A model generated the notes under the pieces. That model made no database searches, was not told where the DNA came from, and saw only the letters and a list, made by a program, of their open reading frames with translations. From positions 93,325-157,324 of the forward strand of contig JAHHIB010000005.1 of assembly GCA_019359075.1 (NCBI GenBank): a DNA stretch of 64,000 nt. The letters are read 5' to 3'. The position numbers were made by a program, and so were the translations under genes. Below, in pieces: positions 48,030 through 58,073 of the stretch (position 1 is its first letter; each line of letters begins with the position of its first letter). This stretch comes from Kalymmatonema hyalinum WJT4-NPBG1 (GTDB taxonomy: Bacteria > Cyanobacteriota > Cyanobacteriia > Cyanobacteriales > Nostocaceae).

Positions 48030-48214
48030 TCATGAAGAAATGCTAACAAGTTCATATTCTGCTGCACTCTATGCGTGGAAATCTTTTCATTTGTGTCTTG
48101 CTTTGTATGTTGAAATGTCGAAAAGATAAACGTGCCTACGAGGTATATAGCTAGAATTGCGACAACTAATAAAAAAGCGTTAATGATTGTGTTGCTGGGA
48201 CGGTTGTTTTTCAT
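48026..48214 (-). CDS. Possible small single-pass membrane protein
   Basis: 62 residues, starting MKNNRPSNTIINAFLLVVAILA: one membrane helix at ~10-32, then a polar tail. It overlaps the kinase stop by four bases on the opposite strand. No good ribosome site is seen and no family recognised, so the call is weak. Confidence 0.4.
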   Translation of the reverse strand: MKNNRPSNTIINAFLLVVAILAIYLVGTFIFSTFQHTKQDTNEKISTHRVQQNMNLLAFLHD

Positions 48215-48387
48215 TTGGTTTAACTTAAAAAAACTGCAATTTTTTCATCTATCTAAAGATGTATGCATTTCTTTTATTCTAAAATCAGCCTTTTAGAGGC
48301 TTTTTTATATATGAAGACAAGAGATAGTTTAAAAGCATAAATATTCAGCACAATTGCTGGAAATAGTAAAAATATGGAGGCACAGTT

Positions 48388-49500
48388 GTGCGATTCGGTC
48401 AATGGATCGGCATATTTGTCCTTGTCACATCTGTTTACATTTTGTGGCAAATCCGGCAAATCGTTTTAGTGGTGTTTGCAGCAGTCGTTTTGGCAACAGT
48501 CTTAAACCAGGTTGTGCAATTTTTACAAAGATATCGCATCAAGCGAGGTGTTGCTGTTGGCATCTCAGTTGTTCTTCTACTGACTATTGTAGTGGGATTT
48601 TTGGCATTGATTGTGCCGCAAATTGTTGACCAATTGCAACAATTTAGCGACTTTGCGCCTCAGACATTAGAACGAATGCGCTCGTGGAATAACTGGCTAC
48701 AAAATGCAATTCCAGAGCAATGGTTAGAAAATGTCCGTGGTTTAAGGACTTTGACTCAAGGTTTGCAAAGTTGGTTAAGTGGGTTAGTTAACAACTTTTT
48801 CGCCATCATCAGTAGGTCACTAAATATTGTTGTTACCTTTTTGCTGTTTTTGGTTCTAACCATCATGCTATTAATAGACCCCTCGCCATATCGACAGGGG
48901 TTTACACTGCTATTTCCTGCCTTTTACCGTGGGCGAGTCGATGAAATTCTGTCTAAGTGTGAAACCTCTTTAGTAGGTTGGATCAAAGGCACGCTGCTGA
49001 CTATGTTACTCATTGGCTGCTTAAGTTATGTTGGATTGCTAATTTTGGGGGTGCGACTGCCGCTAGTTAATGCTGTTTTAGCAGGATTATTAGAGTTTAT
49101 CCCTAATGTCGGTCCTACATTCAGTTTAATTCCACCCCTACTGCTGGCATTGGTTGATGCACCTTGGAAAGCAGCAGCAGTGGTAGCATTGTATTTTGGA
49201 ATTCAGCAAGTTGAAAGCCTGATTGTTGTACCTTTAGTTATGAGGTCTCAGGTCTCGTTGCTGCCAGCAGTGACCTTGTTAGCAGTGGTCGTTTTCTCCT
49301 CATTTTTTGGATTTTTAGGACTCTTCCTTGCGATTCCTTTAGTGATTGTGTTGCAAATTTGGATCAAAGAAGCTTTAGTCAAGGATGTCCTCAATAACTG
49401 GTGGGGAGATAAAAAAGACAGTCACAAACAAGATACAGAAGAAATTGTGGACAATGGTTTGCCTCATACCGCCGTTGAAGATAATGAGGCTAAAGTATAA
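48388..49500 (+). CDS. AI-2E/PerM-family transporter
   Basis: 370 residues, starting at GTG with GGAGG ten bases upstream. About eight membrane helices. Typical features: the central amphipathic segment (NNFFAIISRSLNIVVTFLLFLVLTIMLLIDP), the conserved EFIPNVGPTFSLIPPLLLALVD and PLVMRSQVSLLPAVTLLAVVVF. Named for autoinducer-2 exporters, but family roles also include sodium/proton exchange. No signalling genes are nearby. Confidence 0.9.
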   Translation: MRFGQWIGIFVLVTSVYILWQIRQIVLVVFAAVVLATVLNQVVQFLQRYRIKRGVAVGISVVLLLTIVVGFLALIVPQIVDQLQQFSDFAPQTLERMRSWNNWLQNAIPEQWLENVRGLRTLTQGLQSWLSGLVNNFFAIISRSLNIVVTFLLFLVLTIMLLIDPSPYRQGFTLLFPAFYRGRVDEILSKCETSLVGWIKGTLLTMLLIGCLSYVGLLILGVRLPLVNAVLAGLLEFIPNVGPTFSLIPPLLLALVDAPWKAAAVVALYFGIQQVESLIVVPLVMRSQVSLLPAVTLLAVVVFSSFFGFLGLFLAIPLVIVLQIWIKEALVKDVLNNWWGDKKDSHKQDTEEIVDNGLPHTAVEDNEAKV

Positions 49501-49510
49501 CTCCTAAAAA

Positions 49511-50728
49511 CTATTGTGTAGTTGCTGGTCGCGGTCCAGGTTGTACTGTGACTTGCAAAGTTTTGTCATTGCGTTGCAGTTGCATTTGCATATTTGCACC
49601 TACCCCGCTTTTTTCAATTAACTGCTGCACTGCACCGGCTGTGGTGACAGGTTGATTGTTGATTTGTTGAATGACATCTCCTGGACGTAGTCCTGCTTTG
49701 TCAGCTGGAGAACCGGGAACAACGCGGGCAATAAGAATACCTCGGTCTGCCTGCACACGGAGGTTACTGTTAGGAAAACTGTTAATCCGTTGCTTAACTT
49801 CGGGTGTGAGGGCTACCATCTGAATCCCTACGAAGGGATGTTCAACTTTACCCTGAGTAATTAATTGCTGGGCAATTCGTTGAGCTGTATCGATGGGAAT
49901 TGCAAAGCCTATTCCTTGAGCACCTTGGATAATCGCTGTGTTGACACCAATAACTTGACCGCGAGCATTTAGCAGTGGTCCGCCGGAGTTTCCAGGATTA
50001 ATGGCTGCATCAGTCTGAATAAAGCCAACGCGGCTATCAGATAAACCGATATCACTAATCGAACGATCAGTTGCACTCACAACGCCTACTGTTACCGTTT
50101 CTTGCAAACCTAAAGGATTACCAATGGCGATCGCCCACTGTCCTGGCTGAACCTGCTCAGATTTTGCCAGTTCTACAGTTGGTAGGTTATTTCCTGGAAC
50201 TTGCACAACCGCAATATCAGTCACAGTGTCTTGTCCCAAGACCTTTCCTTCAACAGTGCGACCATCGGAAAACGATACCGTCACTGTATCAGCATTGTTA
50301 ACAACGTGAGCATTTGTGATAATCTGACCATTAGGATTAATCACAAAACCAGAGCCAACACCGCGCTCAACTCGCTGTTGAGGCTGTACTGGTACCTGTT
50401 GACCAAAAAACCGCCGATAGAATGGATCGTTAAATATTTCTGGGACTTGCCTTCTGACAGTTCTGGAAGTATTAATTTGGACTACTGCAGGTTCTACCTT
50501 ATTGACAACAGCAACCACAAAATTGGTATCATCGGGAGTCGGTGCCAAAGGACGGTTATTTGTCGGAACTGACTCTTGGACTGTTTGAGCAGTAGCAGTA
50601 GCAGTTTCCTGTGAACCTTGCTCGTTTCTGGATGAGCCTGTTGAGCAGCCGCTCAAAAATGCCACTCCTACTCCTATAAGTGGTAGCAATAAGTGAGTTT
50701 TTAATTTATTCCTAGAAAATTTGTCCAT
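49511..50728 (-). CDS. HtrA/Deg-type serine protease (periplasmic, lipoprotein-like)
   Basis: 405 residues. The signal sequence ends in a lipobox FLSGC (Cys28), implying a membrane-anchored lipoprotein. Catalytic triad: His141 in NAHVVN, Asp171 in VTDIAVV, Ser248 in NPGNSGGP. One PDZ domain at ~295-395 (VVPGSPADKAGLRPGDVIQQINNQPV) binds substrate C-termini. Cyanobacteria have HhoA, HhoB and HtrA paralogues for envelope and photosystem protein quality control; which one this is cannot be fixed here. A PQ-rich loop lies before the triad. Confidence 0.95.
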   Translation of the reverse strand: MDKFSRNKLKTHLLLPLIGVGVAFLSGCSTGSSRNEQGSQETATATAQTVQESVPTNNRPLAPTPDDTNFVVAVVNKVEPAVVQINTSRTVRRQVPEIFNDPFYRRFFGQQVPVQPQQRVERGVGSGFVINPNGQIITNAHVVNNADTVTVSFSDGRTVEGKVLGQDTVTDIAVVQVPGNNLPTVELAKSEQVQPGQWAIAIGNPLGLQETVTVGVVSATDRSISDIGLSDSRVGFIQTDAAINPGNSGGPLLNARGQVIGVNTAIIQGAQGIGFAIPIDTAQRIAQQLITQGKVEHPFVGIQMVALTPEVKQRINSFPNSNLRVQADRGILIARVVPGSPADKAGLRPGDVIQQINNQPVTTAGAVQQLIEKSGVGANMQMQLQRNDKTLQVTVQPGPRPATTQ

Positions 50729-51166
50729 TGTGTTTATTTTTCTACCTAGAGCTTCTATTTTAAATTGATAAACTTTTGATTATTATTTGAGCGTCTTCTT
50801 TTCATCAGACTTTATTTATCTTAGATGTCGGTGTCTAACGTCATCTCCCTCTTTTTTCATGCTTATATCTTAGGCATGGTTGTTGTCATCTATCGGAAGA
50901 AAGTTATTTATTAAATAATAGCTGTTGAACCATACTTAGTATTGACAAATATTCATCAATTGTCTGTTATTTCTCACGTTATTTTTCTTGTCAAAGTTTT
51001 GATATAAATTTCAACTATGCCTTTGAGAGAGGCTGCATTAAATATTAGTATCTATTATTTTAAGAAAGAATAAGTAATTATTATTACAGCCTTTTATATA
51101 TCTAACACTTAAGCCTGTTATAGCCATCCTAAATTTGCCTTAGTTTACGAATTTTGAGGGTGTATC

Positions 51167-51919
51167 ATGGTTCCATTATGGTTACAAGCAGGATTTTGGG
51201 GGTTAGTTGGGGGTTCAGCCCTGTTAATGGGAGCGGCGGTAGGTTATTTTGCTAAAATTCCCCAGCGGGCAATTGCTGCCATCATGGCATTTGGTGCTGG
51301 GGTGTTAATCTCAGCCCTGTCGTTTGAGTTGATGGATGAAGCTTACAAACGCGGGGGATTTGACTCCACTGCATTTGGCTTTGTCACTGGCGCTGTGGTT
51401 TATACAGCAGCTAACTGGTATTTGGCATATCAAGGGGCAAAACACCGCAAACGCTCTGGTCAACAGCAACCATCGGAAGAGGAAGACACCGCCAGTGGAT
51501 TGGCAATAGCTGTTGGTGCTCTTTTGGACGGTATTCCAGAGTCGATAGTGATTGGTGTCAGTATGCTGGGGGGAGGCGTTGTCAGTTGGGTGACTGTAGC
51601 AGCAGTATTCTTGTCCAACTTTCCCGAAGGACTTTCCAGTGCTGCTGGCATGAAAAAGGCAGGTCGCTCAATTGGTTATATCTTCGGTGTGTGGGGAATG
51701 ATTGCTGTTGCCTCTGCCATAGCAGCATTGATAGGGTATGCTCTCTTTAGTCACTTCTCTACAGAAGTTATTGCCGCCACAACTGCCATAGCCGCAGGCG
51801 CGATTCTTGCCATGATATCAGACACAATGATTCCAGAAGCCTTTGAACAAGCTCACAACTTTGCTGGTTTGATTGTAGTTTTGGGATTTCTTGCTGCGTT
51901 TGTACTTAGTAAACTGTGA
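51167..51919 (+). CDS. ZIP-family metal transporter
   Basis: 250 residues, about eight membrane helices. ZIP motifs: FGAGVLISALSFELMDEA and, in the fourth and fifth helices, ALLDGIPESIVIGVSMLGG and FLSNFPEGLSSAAG, where the His/Glu metal ligands normally sit. In this protein the usual His in helix 4 is replaced (DGIPES), and helix 5 keeps the Asn-Phe-Pro-Glu-Gly set. That pattern fits the ZupT/GufA-like group, transporting zinc or other divalent ions. A clear terminator follows. The 438 bases upstream hold no gene. Confidence 0.85.
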   Translation: MVPLWLQAGFWGLVGGSALLMGAAVGYFAKIPQRAIAAIMAFGAGVLISALSFELMDEAYKRGGFDSTAFGFVTGAVVYTAANWYLAYQGAKHRKRSGQQQPSEEEDTASGLAIAVGALLDGIPESIVIGVSMLGGGVVSWVTVAAVFLSNFPEGLSSAAGMKKAGRSIGYIFGVWGMIAVASAIAALIGYALFSHFSTEVIAATTAIAAGAILAMISDTMIPEAFEQAHNFAGLIVVLGFLAAFVLSKL

Positions 51920-51957
51920 TAGAACTTGTACATTTAACCCATAACTTCAGTGGTTAC

Positions 51958-51988
51958 AAGCCCCCAGTATGTCTTTGGGGGCTTTTTT
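51958..51988 (+). terminator. Rho-independent terminator after the ZIP gene
   Basis: AGCCCCCA and TGGGGGCT stem (51959-51966 / 51976-51983) with a nine-base loop, followed by a T-run. Confidence 0.9.
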
Positions 51989-52084
51989 GTTCAAGTGATA
52001 GACCAAAGCCTTTGTTAGAAAACGGGGGATTACGCGGAGTGCAGTGCCCTTACAGGCGATCGCCCTTGTGATGTTGCCATCAGC

Positions 52085-52324
52085 TTATCCGGCGGCTCGA
52101 CCCACAATACCGAGCTGGCGATCCACAGGGTTAGAGTCGTTAGCGTCATCAAAAATCCCTGGAATGGGAACATCTACGTTTTCTTCATCATGAACAGAAT
52201 CATTCAAGTCATTAAAATCATTCTGATTTCCAGAAGCTTCTTTATCTGGTGATGGGCTAATTACACTTGGATCAGCACTTTCATGGACTGATAAATTAAT
52301 AAGCTTGCGTGGTTCCTGAGTCAT
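52085..52324 (-). CDS. Small Asp/Asn/Ser-rich hypothetical protein
   Basis: 79 residues, preceded by the ribosome site AAAGAGG five bases before the ATG. It is very polar and acidic (NDFNDLNDSVHDEENVDVP) and ends DRQLGIVGRAAG, glycine- and alanine-rich after the acidic part. No family recognised. The profile (acidic leader-like part, short neutral end) could suit a precursor peptide, and it lies downstream of a P450 gene on the same strand, but there is no proof. It could also be a disordered regulatory protein. Confidence 0.5.
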   Translation of the reverse strand: MTQEPRKLINLSVHESADPSVISPSPDKEASGNQNDFNDLNDSVHDEENVDVPIPGIFDDANDSNPVDRQLGIVGRAAG

Positions 52325-52498
52325 TTTTGCCTCTTTGGTGAACTTGCTAAACTAACTATCTACACAAGTTAAGACTCGGGCGGGTACTGTTCCCTCTAGC
52401 AACGGACGTAGCCTTAAGGATGATCATTCTGTTAAATCCCAAAAGTGACAAATCAAGGATGCACTCTCACCCGCTTCTAGTTGTTCCCACACGAGACA

Positions 52499-53767
52499 TC
52501 AAGCGACATCCCACTCCACATCAAGGTGAGTGAAACCACGAAACAGCAACGATGGGATATGCGCGAGTTGTTGGTTTGGGCGAAGTCTTAGATTCGGCAA
52601 TCTCTTAGACAGTGTCTCCAGAGCAATTCGTGCTTCCCGACGAGCCAAGGATGCACCAACACAGTAATGTATTCCATTGCCAAAGGCAAGATGATTTACG
52701 GGTGCCTGTTTGAAACGTGCAAGCTGAAAGTACTCAGCATCAGAATAGTGAGTTTCATCACGATTACCTGAAGCATACATCAAGAAAATTTGGGTGCCTT
52801 TAGGAAGTGTCACTCCGGCTAGCTCTACCTCTTGGGTGGTGGTGCGAATGATTGATGGGACAGGATTATCGTAACGCAATACCTCTTCAATTGCAGCAGG
52901 AATCAGTGATGGATCGTCACAGAGGGCTTGCCACAACTGAGGGCGTTCTAAAAGGACTTTTAAGGCATTGCTAATCAGATGAGTTGTAGTCTCATGTCCG
53001 GCAAGTATTGTGCCGCATAAAACAACGACCAACTCGTTCATGTTAAAGTCTGCGGTCTGAATATCGCTGATAAAGTCGTTTCGTGGTGCAAGCTTTCGTT
53101 CCTCAATCAGACCTGCAATGGTGTGCTGCATGGCAACAATGCTGCGAGCATATTCAATCTGGCGTTCTGGTGTCAAGTGCGAGAAGTGGAACAAAGCCAT
53201 CTGGTGATCGCACGACTTTTTCATTTGTGCCATTTTCTCTACAGGAACACCATACATGGTCAGGATGACCTCAAGCGGCAGTGGATTCGCAAATTCTGAG
53301 ATGATTTCGGCGCTACCATTATTGATAAAACCGTCTACCAACTTGTTAGCAATGGCGCGAATTGAGTCTTCCATGACCGCAAGCCGGGCTGGTGCGAACG
53401 CTCTATTCATTGGCTCGCGGAAGCGCTTGTGAGTATCACCGTCGCTATTAAAAGCAGTAGGAACGGGAAGATAGCCTTGAGCGAGTACTTGCAGCACCTC
53501 CGGCGTGAAGTAGACTGTAGGTCGCAGAGTATCTACTGAGGAAAACCGTTCTGGATCTTTCAGTACACTGAGGATGTCATCATAACGGGTGAGAACATAA
53601 GCATTTAATTCTGGGCTGTAAAATAATGGCTCTTCCTGTCTCGCACGCTTATAGAAAGAATAGGGGTCATCAAGCTGTGGGTTGACAAAGGGTTGATACT
53701 CTGAGCCAAGATGAGGGCAAGTGCCCTTTTCAGACTGTTTTGCAAGCTGTCCACCTATAGTTTCCAT
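52499..53767 (-). CDS. Cytochrome P450
   Basis: 422 residues, the soluble bacterial P450 length. Haem-binding loop FGNGIHYCVGASLARRE (Cys369), I-helix oxygen-binding AGHETTT (~256-262), K-helix EExxR (Glu295, Arg298). No membrane anchor. It needs ferredoxin and a reductase supplied from elsewhere. Neighbours on the same strand are a dehydrogenase-like gene upstream and a small acidic protein downstream, which suggests a specialised-metabolite or peptide-tailoring context; this is inference. Confidence 0.95.
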   Translation of the reverse strand: METIGGQLAKQSEKGTCPHLGSEYQPFVNPQLDDPYSFYKRARQEEPLFYSPELNAYVLTRYDDILSVLKDPERFSSVDTLRPTVYFTPEVLQVLAQGYLPVPTAFNSDGDTHKRFREPMNRAFAPARLAVMEDSIRAIANKLVDGFINNGSAEIISEFANPLPLEVILTMYGVPVEKMAQMKKSCDHQMALFHFSHLTPERQIEYARSIVAMQHTIAGLIEERKLAPRNDFISDIQTADFNMNELVVVLCGTILAGHETTTHLISNALKVLLERPQLWQALCDDPSLIPAAIEEVLRYDNPVPSIIRTTTQEVELAGVTLPKGTQIFLMYASGNRDETHYSDAEYFQLARFKQAPVNHLAFGNGIHYCVGASLARREARIALETLSKRLPNLRLRPNQQLAHIPSLLFRGFTHLDVEWDVA

Positions 53768-53968
53768 AATCTTGCTGATTCCTCAAAGTGGTTATGCAGA
53801 TGCACAGAGAACTTTACAGTTTCAAGCCCTCTGCTTCAATGCTAATTCCAACACATTAATTCATCATTACGGGGGTGCAAGATGTAAGTATAAGAAAACA
53901 AACCATGCTTCCAAGGCTTGAAAACCATTTTGCTCAAAAGTCCAGTGCTAATGGTACTCCCAAAGTGG

Positions 53969-55138
53969 CTAATTTAACACGTTCATACCAACGCAGTGAA
54001 GCATCGCTTCGTAAGGTGTCAGTTTAAGTGCCTTAGAAACATCCATAACCTGGTCAATCCAAAAAGTGACTACATCTCTAACAATCGTGTGAGCTAATGA
54101 CTTATTGAAAGCTTGACCAGGATATGATTTTCGCCAGAACCACTCGAGTCTTGAAGTTAAAGCTCCTCCTAATGTTAGCAATTGACCTGGTATCGCAAAA
54201 ACTTCACGCTGAGCAATATTCTGCATCAATTCTATACCTTCTTGCGATGGAGGAATGGCAAGGTTATGGGCTAGGAACAAAAATGTTCCTGGGGGAATAA
54301 TGTGCCAATTCGAGTTTTCTAATTCCTCACCAACAGTTGTCGCAAGTATTATTCCTCCTCTTTGCATGCAAGCATCTGTAAACTTCCCAGTTTGGGAAGG
54401 GAGCATAGTAAGACCAGAGAAATGTGTATGCTCGGAGAAAGTGCAAGCGTCATACGCTAAATCACAAACTGCAATACTCTTAAATCCTTTGCTAACAAAA
54501 TACGGAAGCATATCTGAGCCGAGTTCACCAGCAGAACCAATGAGGGTTACATTTGCTTCTTTTTGCTTAGAGGCTTCCGTTCGCTCTAAAGCAGCAATTA
54601 TTCCTGAACTGGTATACGAAGATTTTCCACCACATCCACCATCTTCACAATGAATACCCAAAACATGAGGCGTAAATTTTGCTAAGAGATCTGCAAGATC
54701 AGCAAAACGCCCAAAATCAGGTGTTAGTTTAATTCTGCCATTTTCTTTGTTAAGCACCTGCCCGATTGATTCAAATATTTGGGAAATAATTACATCGAAC
54801 TCTGAACTGTCCCGATTTTTTAGGATTGCACTGATTTCTTCATTTTTAGGCTTTATAATACAACGAGCGCCACCGACTGTACTTTCTAAAAATTCTTCAG
54901 GCAATTGCTCAGCATAGCTAGATAATACATGACTTCTTAAAGCAAGATTAATTAACTGGTTTTTTACTTTGCTTTCATATAGCATCAACCTCTTGAGAGT
55001 AGCATGGAGTTGTAAAAACTCTGTATCCCAGCTAACTATCCTCGTACCACCATAAAAGTAATCAACATCTGCTTGATTATCAGTTGCAATATAAACGTCA
55101 GCGAACTTATTAATAATCTCAATTATCTTTTCTGCCAT
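53969..55138 (-). CDS. Divergent Glu/Leu/Phe/Val-dehydrogenase-like Rossmann protein
   Basis: 389 residues from the ATG at 55138, giving MAEKIIEIINKFADVYIATD; an upstream ATG (55153) adds five residues. The N-terminal half is an uncharacteristic helical domain. At ~170-200 a GGCGGKSSYTSSGIIAALE segment lies where ELFV dehydrogenases have the catalytic/cofactor junction. A Rossmann start ANVTLIGSAGELGSDMLPYF follows, and GGALTSRLEWFW near the end recalls the dehydrogenase cap. The fold looks like a leucine-dehydrogenase relative, but the substrate residues do not fit well, so the family is tentative. It lies 201 bases before the P450. Confidence 0.5.
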   Translation of the reverse strand: MAEKIIEIINKFADVYIATDNQADVDYFYGGTRIVSWDTEFLQLHATLKRLMLYESKVKNQLINLALRSHVLSSYAEQLPEEFLESTVGGARCIIKPKNEEISAILKNRDSSEFDVIISQIFESIGQVLNKENGRIKLTPDFGRFADLADLLAKFTPHVLGIHCEDGGCGGKSSYTSSGIIAALERTEASKQKEANVTLIGSAGELGSDMLPYFVSKGFKSIAVCDLAYDACTFSEHTHFSGLTMLPSQTGKFTDACMQRGGIILATTVGEELENSNWHIIPPGTFLFLAHNLAIPPSQEGIELMQNIAQREVFAIPGQLLTLGGALTSRLEWFWRKSYPGQAFNKSLAHTIVRDVVTFWIDQVMDVSKALKLTPYEAMLHCVGMNVLN

Positions 55139-55153
55139 AGTATGAAAATACAT

Positions 55154-55467
55154 CTAAATATTTGGAATACACTTTTTGCGTTAAATTTAGCTCTTTGCAT
55201 TTTAAATAACAAGAGGATGAGCGTCAAGTAGCTATAGCAGTCTTAAATCATTTGTGAAATTTTCTTTTATTTCTCTTGACGTTCTTGGCCCAGGCACGGT
55301 TTTTTAATTCTCATAACTCACCAACGATTGCTATATTACTATAATTATGCAAAATTACAATAAAGTAATCTTGAAATAATCTTAAATATATTGGATATGG
55401 CAATTTTAATTGAATATCTTATATTTGTTAGAATATAGCATTTGCTTTGTATAACCCGAATATTTTA
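55154..55467. other. AT-rich gap with no recognised gene
   Basis: Very AT-rich stretch between the dehydrogenase-like gene and the STAND gene. No open frame of interest and no clear terminator were seen. Confidence 0.6.
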
Positions 55468-58023
55468 TTAATCAACGTCAGGATATGGTCTACCATACTG
55501 GTCTAGAAGACTCTTCGCCTCTTCTAACACTTGGTGATATACATAAGTCGGACCATCACACCATGCTTTTTTGTAAGCATTGTTTGCAGCTGAGACAGCG
55601 GCTTCTCTATTACCTTCTGTTTCTTCAATCCTTGCTAGGATAAGAAAAGCATCTGCTTGAATAAGTCTGTAATCAAGATGTAATAACACTTCACCTAAAA
55701 GTTGTCGAGCTTCGCCAAACCTGCCTTCTGAGAGATGAGATTCTGCCAGTAAATTTAAGCTTGAGAGTTGTTTCTCGAAATCATTGACCTCAGCAGCAAT
55801 TGAATCGAGTAATTTCTTTTGGTTCTTAATATGTGCAATTCCATCAAGCGCATCATTAGTCTGGTCGTCAAAAATTGGTTTGATTGAATTTGCCTGATTT
55901 TTGACTTTTAAAGCATCTTCTTTACTACCTCTTGTCAATAACAGATGCTCAATCATTCTTAAGCACAATACTTGCCAAAAATCATTCTTTTCATTATCGA
56001 ATATTATTAATGATTCTCTTATACGTTTCTCTGATTCACGTAGTTTTCCAAAGAGATAAAGCTCATATGAAAGATAATACTGACCTTTGGCTGCATGACT
56101 CATGTGTTTTACTTTTTTTCTGACAGCAACGTGGTTTCTACTCAAAACTAATGCAGGCTGTAGTTCTCCAGACAACAAGTAAGCTCTTACCAAAGATGCT
56201 ATCGCAATTGCTTTTTTATCATGCTCAATATTGGAGTCTTTATCAGTTAAGGCAGGATGATTTTTAATACCTTGAGGAAACAATTTCTCCAATAAATCGG
56301 AGCGTAATGAGTTGTATTGTCGTTCAAATGTAATTCGATTCAATCGTCCAATAAATATCTCGTAGGCATCATTATAGTAGCCATGATCAATCAAAATATT
56401 AAATAGTATTTTTGCTATTTCTACTTGCTGCTCAGTAGTTAGTTGTCCCCAACCCGCATCAATGATTAGCTGATGAATCCGATAAGAATATGTCTCTAAA
56501 TTGTCATTCTCATCATCTTCAGAAACTCGATTAATTAACCCACGTGCTTCTAAGTCTTTTAAAGAGTTCAATAATATCTCTTCGTCAATTCCTCTTTCTA
56601 ACATTAAGGTAGAAAGCACGTTGTATCGACATGGGCAATAGAAGGCTGATATTGTCAACAATACTTCCCTTGATGGAGAACCTAATTTTTTGTTTAAGAG
56701 ATTGGACATCCAATCGGAAATATTCTGCAATTTACCAAGAGGGTTGTCTTGGTTGGAGTTCCACCAGATGTTGAAATTTCCACCAGATCTTGGATCTTGC
56801 TTTACCTCGCCTGCTAGAGCACGTATAAACAAAGGATGGTTTCCAAATTTTTTCATTAATGATAATAAATTGTCTCGTGCTGCTCCTTTTGGAACAGACA
56901 GACCAACTCCTTTCCAAAGTTCAAGTGCTTCATTATTGTTCAAACTACCGAGTTCATGTTTATAAACCCTATCAAGAACCTCTCCATTACGTTTGGCTAA
57001 AATACCAGGAAAGGAGGTTGTGGTAATCAAAATGCGCGATACAGGATGATCGAGACTCCGGAATCTATCTAGAAATACTTCTATCGGAGTATCGACCGTA
57101 CGCCGATCCAAAGCAATACTCTTAGACTCCCCGTTCACTAAAGCGTGTTCTAAACCATCTAATACTAACAAAAGGGGTTCCCGTTCTAACGTTTCTAACA
57201 AGATTGACATACTTTCAGGTGTACTTAAATCACTAATCTCCTGTTCGCCCCTACCTATAAGATTTACCAGCGTAAGTTTAAGGAAAATTTCAAAATCTTC
57301 CTTTTGATAAAGACTCCACCACGTAACACGTTTCCACAGTCTAGGGGTAATGCTGTCAAACCATTTCCAAGCTAACAGTGACTTTCCCATACCACTACTG
57401 GCAACAATAACGTAAATGCTAGCCCTGTACTCATCTGATGAAGTATCAACGACCCATCTGGTTAGGCTCGCCAAAGATTCCTTTCTGCCTAGCAAATCAT
57501 CGCGGTCATATCGCTCGACTGGGTAAGGTAAATACTTAGACTTTCTCGCTGAGTCTACTTCCAGATAACGACGTAAACTGGCAGCAATTTTACCTCGCAA
57601 ATCCTCTGGTGATTTAAATTGACTAACTACTCTATCTTGCTGTAGGAGATTCCTAAGTTCATTTAGCTCTTTGCTTTTTTCTCCTGCATCAACCATCTTA
57701 ATGGTCAGTGGGTGTTGCTCATCCATGAAAAAAATTAAACGGGGGATACCTCGCTTACAACTCTGTAAATATTCCTGATGCGTAATTGAAAGTTCATCAC
57801 CTTCAGGTATTGTTCCGTATCTATAGCCAAACATTCCAATGTAAATATCAGCATTGTCTACCAATTTCAATGACTCTTTAACTGGACTTATGTTAGTTGC
57901 CGAAAGTGTTTCCATCGCTAAAGGAAATACTCCTTCTTGCAAGCACGCGAGAATTGCTTGCTGACGGTGTTCCTTCAAGTCCATAAAAGTACTGCTGATC
58001 ATTGCTTTGATGCACTCAACCAT
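55468..58023 (-). CDS. DUF4062 - STAND NTPase - TPR protein (candidate defence NTPase)
   Basis: 851 residues with a perfect GGAGG eight bases before the ATG. Residues ~5-110 are a DUF4062-type domain (IKAMISSTFMDLKEHRQQAI, DIYIGMFGYRYGTIP, SITHQEYLQSCKRGIPRLIF). Residues ~170-450 are a STAND/NACHT-type NTPase: Walker A ASSGMGKS at 208-215, Walker B LLLVLDGLE at 284-292 and sensor RILITTTS at ~330. Residues ~600-840 are helical repeats of TPR type. The layout is that of an NLR-like sensor in bacterial immunity, with DUF4062 as possible effector or signalling domain. A small multi-TM protein gene lies upstream on the same strand. Defence function is inferred. Confidence 0.85.
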   Translation of the reverse strand: MVECIKAMISSTFMDLKEHRQQAILACLQEGVFPLAMETLSATNISPVKESLKLVDNADIYIGMFGYRYGTIPEGDELSITHQEYLQSCKRGIPRLIFFMDEQHPLTIKMVDAGEKSKELNELRNLLQQDRVVSQFKSPEDLRGKIAASLRRYLEVDSARKSKYLPYPVERYDRDDLLGRKESLASLTRWVVDTSSDEYRASIYVIVASSGMGKSLLAWKWFDSITPRLWKRVTWWSLYQKEDFEIFLKLTLVNLIGRGEQEISDLSTPESMSILLETLEREPLLLVLDGLEHALVNGESKSIALDRRTVDTPIEVFLDRFRSLDHPVSRILITTTSFPGILAKRNGEVLDRVYKHELGSLNNNEALELWKGVGLSVPKGAARDNLLSLMKKFGNHPLFIRALAGEVKQDPRSGGNFNIWWNSNQDNPLGKLQNISDWMSNLLNKKLGSPSREVLLTISAFYCPCRYNVLSTLMLERGIDEEILLNSLKDLEARGLINRVSEDDENDNLETYSYRIHQLIIDAGWGQLTTEQQVEIAKILFNILIDHGYYNDAYEIFIGRLNRITFERQYNSLRSDLLEKLFPQGIKNHPALTDKDSNIEHDKKAIAIASLVRAYLLSGELQPALVLSRNHVAVRKKVKHMSHAAKGQYYLSYELYLFGKLRESEKRIRESLIIFDNEKNDFWQVLCLRMIEHLLLTRGSKEDALKVKNQANSIKPIFDDQTNDALDGIAHIKNQKKLLDSIAAEVNDFEKQLSSLNLLAESHLSEGRFGEARQLLGEVLLHLDYRLIQADAFLILARIEETEGNREAAVSAANNAYKKAWCDGPTYVYHQVLEEAKSLLDQYGRPYPDVD

Positions 58024-58033
58024 TTACGTTACC

Positions 58034-58073
58034 TCCAGTAGAGCAGTATAGATACCAGTAGAGCAGTATAGAT
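58034..58073. repeat. 20-bp tandem duplication in the STAND gene leader
   Basis: CCAGTAGAGCAGTATAGAT occurs twice in a row just upstream of the STAND gene start, next to its ribosome site. Spacing between promoter and start will therefore vary with copy number. The 367-base gap 58024-58390 holds nothing else of note. Confidence 0.75.
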
